Origin: Legionella maioricensis
Lineage (GTDB): Bacteria; Pseudomonadota; Gammaproteobacteria; Legionellales; Legionellaceae
DNA length: 64,000 nt
Reading direction: 5' to 3'
Assembly (NCBI RefSeq): GCF_023618015.1
Contig: NZ_JAJKBJ010000006.1
Coordinates: 1-64,000, forward strand
Shown here: positions 58,426 through 64,000 of the stretch, in pieces
Layout of the letters: every line of letters begins with the position of its first letter
Position numbering within the stretch: position 1 is the stretch's first letter
The notes under the pieces: generated by a model
Database searches by the model: none
What the model was told of the DNA's origin: nothing
The model's input: the letters and a program-made list of their open reading frames with translations, nothing else
Position numbers and translations under genes: made by a program

Positions 58426-59448
58426 ATGCTTCAAAATATTAGCATATTAGTTTGGATTATCCTTAAAATACTCGCGATAGTAGTTCCCCTACTTATTTGC
58501 GTTGCTTATTTAACCTATGCAGAACGAAAAGTTATTGGATACATCCAAGTTCGAATAGGACCCAATAGGGTAGGATTTAAAGGCTTGCTGCAACCTTTTG
58601 CAGATTTGATTAAATTAATTTCCAAGGAAATAATAGTTCCAACCAAATCAAATAAGTATCTTTTCGTTATAGCCCCGCTTTTTGCTTTGGCTCCTTCATT
58701 GGCTGGTTGGGCAGTTATCCCTTTTCAGGAAGGTATAGTGCTGGCTAATATTAATGCTGGGGTTTTGTATGCATTTGCTATGAGCTCGCTCGGCGTCTAT
58801 GGCGTCCTGATTGCCGGATGGGCATCCAATTCAAAATATGCCATGTTCGGTGCGCTTAGAAGTACTGCTCAAACAGTATCTTACGAAATTGCAATGGGTT
58901 TTGCTTTTGTAGGGGTACTATTAGCTGCCGGCAGCATGAACTTGACTGATATAGTCTTGTCACAAAAAGGTGGAATACTGCATTGGTGGTTTGTACCACT
59001 TTTTCCTTTGTTTTTAGTATTTTGGATAGCTGGAATAGCCGAAACAAATAGAGCTCCCTTTGATTTGGCAGAAGGTGAGTCAGAAATCGTAGCTGGATTT
59101 CATGTTGAGTATTCTGGAATAGGTTTTATGCTGTTTTTCATGTCCGAGTATGCGAGCATGGCACTCATTTCTACCCTCATAAGCATTCTGTTCCTGGGTG
59201 GTTGGATGTCGCCTTTTGAAGGGATACCTGTTCTGGAAAGTATATTTTTTGTAGTCCCCGGCTTTGTATGGTTACTCATAAAAATTACTTTCTTTCTTTT
59301 TGTTTATTTGTGGGTAAGAGCGACTTTTCCCCGCTATCGTTATGATCAGCTGATGCGTTTGGGTTGGAAAGTACTTATTCCGGTCACCATAGTTTGGGTT
59401 ATTGTAACTGCCTTGATGGTTGTTGCTCACCTTAAACCTTGGTTTTGA
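58426..59448 (+). CDS. nuoH: NADH-quinone oxidoreductase subunit H
   Basis: Membrane subunit lining the quinone tunnel. 340 aa with about eight membrane segments, [18 protein letters not shown] and the conserved acidic loop [15 protein letters not shown]. Twelve bases after nuoG. Confidence 0.96.
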   Translation: MLQNISILVWIILKILAIVVPLLICVAYLTYAERKVIGYIQVRIGPNRVGFKGLLQPFADLIKLISKEIIVPTKSNKYLFVIAPLFALAPSLAGWAVIPFQEGIVLANINAGVLYAFAMSSLGVYGVLIAGWASNSKYAMFGALRSTAQTVSYEIAMGFAFVGVLLAAGSMNLTDIVLSQKGGILHWWFVPLFPLFLVFWIAGIAETNRAPFDLAEGESEIVAGFHVEYSGIGFMLFFMSEYASMALISTLISILFLGGWMSPFEGIPVLESIFFVVPGFVWLLIKITFFLFVYLWVRATFPRYRYDQLMRLGWKVLIPVTIVWVIVTALMVVAHLKPWF

Positions 59449-59466
59449 TGGTTAATAGAGAAGCCG

Positions 59467-59967
59467 ATGAAAAAAGTATATCGATATATAAAATATTATG
59501 TACGCAGTTTTTTACTATTAGAACTGCTATCAGGTTTAAGAGTAACCGGCCGTTATTTTTTTAGAAAAAAAATAACGGTTCAGTTTCCCGAAGAACAGAC
59601 ACCTCTTTCACCACGCTTCAGAGGCTTGTTGGCATTACGCAGATATCCTAATGGTGAAGAGCGTTGTATTGCATGCAAATTATGTGAAGCAGTGTGTCCT
59701 GCTTTAGCCATTACCATTGAATCTGATGAGAGAGAAGATGGGTCAAGACGTACAACACGTTATGATATTGACATGTTTAAATGCATCAATTGCGGTTTAT
59801 GCGAAGAGTCTTGCCCTGTAGATTCTATCGTGGTAACGCCCATACATCATTATCACGTCAGTGAACGTGGCCAGAATATCATGACCAAAGAAAAATTATT
59901 GGCCATCGGCGACATGATGGAACCAAGACTGGCAGCAGATCGTGCTGCTGATGAAAAATACCGATAA
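59467..59967 (+). CDS. nuoI: NADH-quinone oxidoreductase subunit I
   Basis: Ferredoxin-like subunit with two 4Fe-4S clusters (N6a, N6b) between NuoG and NuoB. 166 aa; motifs [12 protein letters not shown] and [12 protein letters not shown]. Short amphipathic N-terminus contacts the membrane. Confidence 0.96.
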   Translation: MKKVYRYIKYYVRSFLLLELLSGLRVTGRYFFRKKITVQFPEEQTPLSPRFRGLLALRRYPNGEERCIACKLCEAVCPALAITIESDEREDGSRRTTRYDIDMFKCINCGLCEESCPVDSIVVTPIHHYHVSERGQNIMTKEKLLAIGDMMEPRLAADRAADEKYR

Positions 59968-59978
59968 CGGGGTGAGCT

Positions 59979-60653
59979 ATGCATGAATTATTAATTCAGG
60001 TCATTTTTTACATATTTGCTACTATAGCAGTGGGATCTGCCCTAATGGTAATTAGTCAAAATAATCCAGTACGTTGTGTGTTGTTTCTCGTACTTACTTT
60101 TTTTGCCAGCGCTGTATTATGGATATTACTTGAAGCTGAGTTTCTCGCTCTAATACTTGTTCTTGTCTACGTTGGCGCAGTAATGACGTTGTTTCTCTTC
60201 GTGGTCATGATGCTCAATATTGATATTGAAAGTATTAAAACTCATTTGATACGTTATTTGCCTTTTGGATTGATTATAGTTGCATTATTAACAGGCTTAT
60301 TAATGGTAGTTATCCCTGACTCTTTTAAATCTGATGTATCTGCGACGCAACAAGAACATAGCGTAGCGGAAGGTTCAGTAGCAAATTCTCAGTTGCTCGA
60401 TGTTTCAGCGAAAAATAATCCTGCCGCTTTAGAACCACACATTTCCAATACCGAAGCTTTGGGGCTGGTTCTTTATACTGATTATTTACTGGCATTCGAA
60501 CTGGCTGCTGTTATTTTATTGGTTGCTATAGTATCTGCCATTACCTTAGTGCATCGGGGTGCCGTACGCTCCAAGCGACAAGATATTAAACAACAAATTA
60601 TGACCAGAAGTCTGGATCGAGTTCAATTAATCAATATGAAATCAGAGAAATAA
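59979..60653 (+). CDS. nuoJ: NADH-quinone oxidoreductase subunit J
   Basis: Membrane subunit, 224 aa, with about five hydrophobic segments and [17 protein letters not shown], whose pi-bulge helix is conserved. It contains a polar loop near residues 113-150 that is longer than in shorter NuoJ proteins. Confidence 0.94.
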   Translation: MHELLIQVIFYIFATIAVGSALMVISQNNPVRCVLFLVLTFFASAVLWILLEAEFLALILVLVYVGAVMTLFLFVVMMLNIDIESIKTHLIRYLPFGLIIVALLTGLLMVVIPDSFKSDVSATQQEHSVAEGSVANSQLLDVSAKNNPAALEPHISNTEALGLVLYTDYLLAFELAAVILLVAIVSAITLVHRGAVRSKRQDIKQQIMTRSLDRVQLINMKSEK

Positions 60654-60670
60654 CAATTGGGGAATCCTGT

Positions 60671-60976
60671 ATGATACCTGTTAATGATTATCTGATATTA
60701 GGTGCGATTCTATTTGGTTTAAGCCTTGTAGGAATTATGCTAAATCGCAAAAATATCATTTTGCTGCTGGTGTGCGTTGAGTTAATGCTCTTGTCAGTTA
60801 ACACTAATTTTGTTGCTTTTTCACATTACTATAAAGAAGTCGGTGGACAAGTTTTTGTTTTTTATATTTTAACGGTAGCTGCAGCTGAGGCAGCAATAGG
60901 TTTGGCCATAGTCATGTTGCTCTACAGAAATCGCGGCAATATAGATGTAGATAAGATGAATCATTTAAAAGGTTAA
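60671..60976 (+). CDS. nuoK: NADH-quinone oxidoreductase subunit K
   Basis: Small antiporter-like membrane subunit, 101 aa, three membrane segments; conserved glutamates lie in VCVELML and AAAEAAIG. Family length is exact. Only 4 bases separate it from nuoL. Confidence 0.95.
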   Translation: MIPVNDYLILGAILFGLSLVGIMLNRKNIILLLVCVELMLLSVNTNFVAFSHYYKEVGGQVFVFYILTVAAAEAAIGLAIVMLLYRNRGNIDVDKMNHLKG

Positions 60977-60980
60977 AATC

Positions 60981-62954
60981 GTGAGTATACTTCAACTTTG
61001 TCTAATAATTGTTTTAACTCCTTTGATTGGATCGGTTATCGCTGGTTTGTTTCGCAATCAAATAGGTCGGGTTGGAGCCCATTCGGTAACTATTCTGGGA
61101 GTAAGCGTTTCCTTTGTGGTATCCCTCTATATTGCCTATGGAATATTTTCCGGTGCCATTTCATCCACTAACATGGTGCTTTATCACTGGGCTTCTGGCG
61201 GGTTATTGATTCCTTATGAGTTTAACTTAGGCTTTTTAATTGATCCTCTTAGTGCGGTCATGTTGGTTACTGTAAATTTCGTATCCTTACTGGTTCACAT
61301 CTATAGTATTGGCTATATGGCCGACGATGATGGGTATCAGCGCTTTTTCAGTTACATTTCCCTGTTTACGTTCATGATGCTCATGCTCGTTTCCGCTAAT
61401 AATTTTCTGCAATTATTCTTTGGTTGGGAAGGCGTAGGTCTCGTGTCTTACTTGCTTATCGGGTTCTGGTTTCAAAAAGAATCCGCTCTTGAGGGCAGTT
61501 TAAAAGCGTTTTTGGTTAACAGGGTTGGCGATTTTGGTTTCGTTTTAGGAATTGCATTCGTTTTTGCTTATACAGGCAGTCTTGATTATGCCACCGTATT
61601 TAAGAGTGCAAGTTATCTGGCCAGCCAAAATATAGAGCTATTTTCTGGTCATCCTTGGTCGGTGATTACGGTTACCTGTTTATTACTTTATGTTGGCGCT
61701 ATGGGTAAATCAGCTCAGGTTCCTTTACATGTGTGGCTTCCTGAGTCAATGGAAGGTCCTACACCTATTTCTGCTTTAATCCATGCGGCAACGATGGTTA
61801 CAGCGGGTGTATTCATGATTGCTCGTATTTCTCCATTAATAGAGCTATCGACCACGGCTTTAACTGTGGTATTGGTGATCGGGGCTACAGGAGCGCTATT
61901 CACTGGTATTTTAGCGCTGGTAATGAATGATATTAAGCGTGTAGTTGCTTACTCCACATTATCTCAATTGGGTTACATGATGGTGGCTATGGGCGCTTCA
62001 GCATATAGTGCAGGGATGTTCCATCTTCTGACCCATGCCTGCTTTAAAGCATTATTATTCCTGGGAGCAGGTTCGGTTATTATTGGTATGCACCATGAGC
62101 AAGACATGCGGAAAATGGGTGGGCTATGGAATAAAATGCCAATTACATACGTGACCTATGTTATTGGTAGTTTAGCTCTTTGTGCCTTTCCACCTTTTTC
62201 CGGGTTCTATTCTAAAGATACCATTATTGAAGCAACCCAATTATCACAAATCCCAGGCAGCAGTTATGCTTATTTTTGTGTTACTGCCGGTGCTATGGTG
62301 ACTGCCCTATATACGTTTAGATCTTTATTTATGACATTCCATGGCAAACCACGCATGGATGAGCACACCTTAAGCCACGTTCATGAGTCTCCTTGGGTGG
62401 TTTGGCTTCCTTTAGTGTTATTGGCTATTCCTTCAGTTATCCTTGGCTATGTACTTTATATGCCTATCCTTTTTAATAATCCTACTTTACTTGGCTCGTC
62501 ACTGTTCATACTTCCCGAGCATAATGTTTTAGCAGAACTTGCCCATGAGGTAACATCGCCATTTGCAAGCATGACTCATTCCATTTATTCATTAACTTTA
62601 TGGGTTACTTTAGCAGGTGCACTTATAGCATGGATTTGCTATATTGCCGTCCCGACAATTCCCGCTTATTTAGCACGTCGTTGCTCATTAATTTATAACA
62701 TTTTAATCAATAAGTACGGATTTGATCGCTTTAATGATTTAGTTTTCGTAAAAGGCGTCAAAGGGATAGGCCGGATTTTTTATAATGTCGGTGATCAAAA
62801 ATTAATTGACGGACTTGTAGTAAATGGTAGTGGACGTTTGGTTAGATGGTTTTCAACTAAAGGTCGTACTATACAAAGTGGCTATCTGTATCATTATGCA
62901 ACAGTAATGGTATTTGGATTATTAGGTTTTCTGTGCTGGTTGATACTGGGCTAA
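60981..62954 (+). CDS. nuoL: NADH-quinone oxidoreductase subunit L
   Basis: Distal proton-pumping, antiporter-like subunit with the long lateral helix. 657 aa starting at GTG 60981. FFGWEGVGLVSYLLIGFW, GKSAQVPLHVWLPESMEGPT and ALIHAATMVTAGVF are present, with the conserved Lys and Glu of the channel. nuoM follows 15 bases later. Confidence 0.95.
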   Translation: MSILQLCLIIVLTPLIGSVIAGLFRNQIGRVGAHSVTILGVSVSFVVSLYIAYGIFSGAISSTNMVLYHWASGGLLIPYEFNLGFLIDPLSAVMLVTVNFVSLLVHIYSIGYMADDDGYQRFFSYISLFTFMMLMLVSANNFLQLFFGWEGVGLVSYLLIGFWFQKESALEGSLKAFLVNRVGDFGFVLGIAFVFAYTGSLDYATVFKSASYLASQNIELFSGHPWSVITVTCLLLYVGAMGKSAQVPLHVWLPESMEGPTPISALIHAATMVTAGVFMIARISPLIELSTTALTVVLVIGATGALFTGILALVMNDIKRVVAYSTLSQLGYMMVAMGASAYSAGMFHLLTHACFKALLFLGAGSVIIGMHHEQDMRKMGGLWNKMPITYVTYVIGSLALCAFPPFSGFYSKDTIIEATQLSQIPGSSYAYFCVTAGAMVTALYTFRSLFMTFHGKPRMDEHTLSHVHESPWVVWLPLVLLAIPSVILGYVLYMPILFNNPTLLGSSLFILPEHNVLAELAHEVTSPFASMTHSIYSLTLWVTLAGALIAWICYIAVPTIPAYLARRCSLIYNILINKYGFDRFNDLVFVKGVKGIGRIFYNVGDQKLIDGLVVNGSGRLVRWFSTKGRTIQSGYLYHYATVMVFGLLGFLCWLILG

Positions 62955-62969
62955 AGATAAGGTGAGAGT

Positions 62970-64000
62970 ATGCATCATTTGCTCAATTTGCTAATTTGGT
63001 TGCCAATTATAGGTGGCGTTTTCGTACTTCTGACAGGAGACGATAACAATCCTAATATTTCGCGGTATTTATCGTTATTTACTGTATTGTTATGCTTATT
63101 GCTTTGCGTGCCTTTAGTTTCAGGGTTCGATTTACAAACGTTTAGCATGCAGTTTTTGGAAGAGATTCCTTGGATGCCAGCACTGGGCATTAATTACAGC
63201 CTTGGGATAGATGGCCTATCCTTGCTGCTCATTGTCTTAAGTATCTTTACTAACCTGATCGTAATACTTGCGACTTGGGACAGTATTAGAAATAGAGTTG
63301 CTCAATATCTGGCTGCGTTTCTGATCATGCAAGGGTTATTAGTAGGCGTATTCGCTGCTATGGATGCGATCTTGTTTTATATCTTCTGGGAAGCCACATT
63401 AATCCCTATGTACCTTATTATTGGCATATGGGGATCAGAAAATCGCGTGTACGCAGCAATTAAATTTTTCCTCTACACCTTTTTAGGCTCTGTATTGATG
63501 TTGGCTAGTTTTTTATACATGGGCTACATCGCAGGATCATTTAAAATTGAAACGTTTTACGCCATTAAGTTAAGTATGACGGCGCAAACATTAATTTTTA
63601 TTGCCTTTTTCCTTGGTTTTGCAATAAAGATACCTATGTTTCCAGTACACACCTGGTTACCTGATGCTCATACAGAAGCTCCAGCAGGAGGTTCAGTTAT
63701 CCTTGCAGCGATATTGTTGAAGCTAGGAGCGTACGGATTTATTCGTTTTTCTCTTCCTATCGTGCCAGATGCTTGTAGCAAGTATGCGGCACTAATGGTT
63801 GCTTTATCACTGATCGCCGTTGTTTATATTGGTTTAGTGGCAATTATTCAAAAAGATATGAAAAGGTTGATTGCCTATTCTTCTATTTCCCATATGGGTT
63901 TTGTGACTTTAGGCTGCTTTGCCATATTTGCCATATCAAGTCAAGCAGGGTTAAGCAGTGCTGGTTTGGTGTTAGAAGGTGCTATTGTAGTTATGATCTC
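62970..64000 (+). CDS. nuoM: NADH-quinone oxidoreductase subunit M (cut by window end)
   Basis: Antiporter-like proton-pumping membrane subunit. The ATG at 62970 follows GGTGAGAG; the frame is open to the last base, giving about 343 codons of an expected roughly 500. IFWEATLIPMYLIIGIWG, PVHTWLPDAHTEAPAGGS and KRLIAYSSISHMG identify NuoM. nuoN is expected beyond the window. Confidence 0.94.
   Translation, partial: MHHLLNLLIWLPIIGGVFVLLTGDDNNPNISRYLSLFTVLLCLLLCVPLVSGFDLQTFSMQFLEEIPWMPALGINYSLGIDGLSLLLIVLSIFTNLIVILATWDSIRNRVAQYLAAFLIMQGLLVGVFAAMDAILFYIFWEATLIPMYLIIGIWGSENRVYAAIKFFLYTFLGSVLMLASFLYMGYIAGSFKIETFYAIKLSMTAQTLIFIAFFLGFAIKIPMFPVHTWLPDAHTEAPAGGSVILAAILLKLGAYGFIRFSLPIVPDACSKYAALMVALSLIAVVYIGLVAIIQKDMKRLIAYSSISHMGFVTLGCFAIFAISSQAGLSSAGLVLEGAIVVMI

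Overview
The window is a chromosomal segment from a Legionella-type gammaproteobacterium. The evidence is gene content and order. A Fur-box-preceded multi-pass protein with a His-rich loop (MavN/IroT type) lies beside a secreted M28 aminopeptidase (LapA type). A FrgA-type siderophore synthetase lies beside pgsA and hda. A long coiled-coil protein (LepA type) sits between glmM and tpiA. Base composition looks AT-rich. I cannot name the species from sequence alone, and calls that rest on recalled Legionella synteny are marked as such.

Left part (1-16.9 kb). Housekeeping genes hslO, dgkA, a GST-fold gene, a preQ0/preQ1 transporter and rep are mixed with broken genes (amine oxidase and tyrosine recombinase remnants) and accessory genes. 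The accessory genes are a YopT/C58-like cysteine protease candidate (7735-9249), an orphan malonyl-transferase, mavN divergent from lapA around a Fur box, and a run of unknowns. That run includes a protein ending in a CaaX-like box (14116-14763) and a nitrilase-fold enzyme (14853-15842). The last two and the C58-like protein are the best candidates for undescribed Dot/Icm-type effectors.

Middle part (17-36.6 kb). A compact prkA-yeaH-spoVR stress operon is followed by pepN, a possible Stv-like protein, a periplasmic 2H phosphoesterase head-to-head with aroE, and a patatin-like phospholipase. Two large membrane/coiled-coil proteins of similar architecture (28738-30111 and 33267-34523) follow, with a POT peptide transporter whose first codons look frameshifted, and map overlapping a ParD-like gene.

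Right part (36-64 kb). After pgsA-hda and the Fur-regulated IucA/IucC gene come an SGNH acyltransferase, yhbY, rlmE-ftsH-folP-glmM, the lepA-like gene and tpiA-secG. Then come tRNA-Leu(GAG) and the respiratory complex I operon nuoA to nuoM, the last cut by the window end. nuoC and nuoD are separate genes. A terminator-like hairpin lies between nuoA and nuoB.

Intergenic spaces carry several short palindromic elements of different families (119-170, 883-1026, 10557-10604, 24655-24731, 33059-33192, 40768-40844). One supplies the stop codon of the first gene. I saw no CRISPR array, rRNA, insertion sequence or complete prophage.
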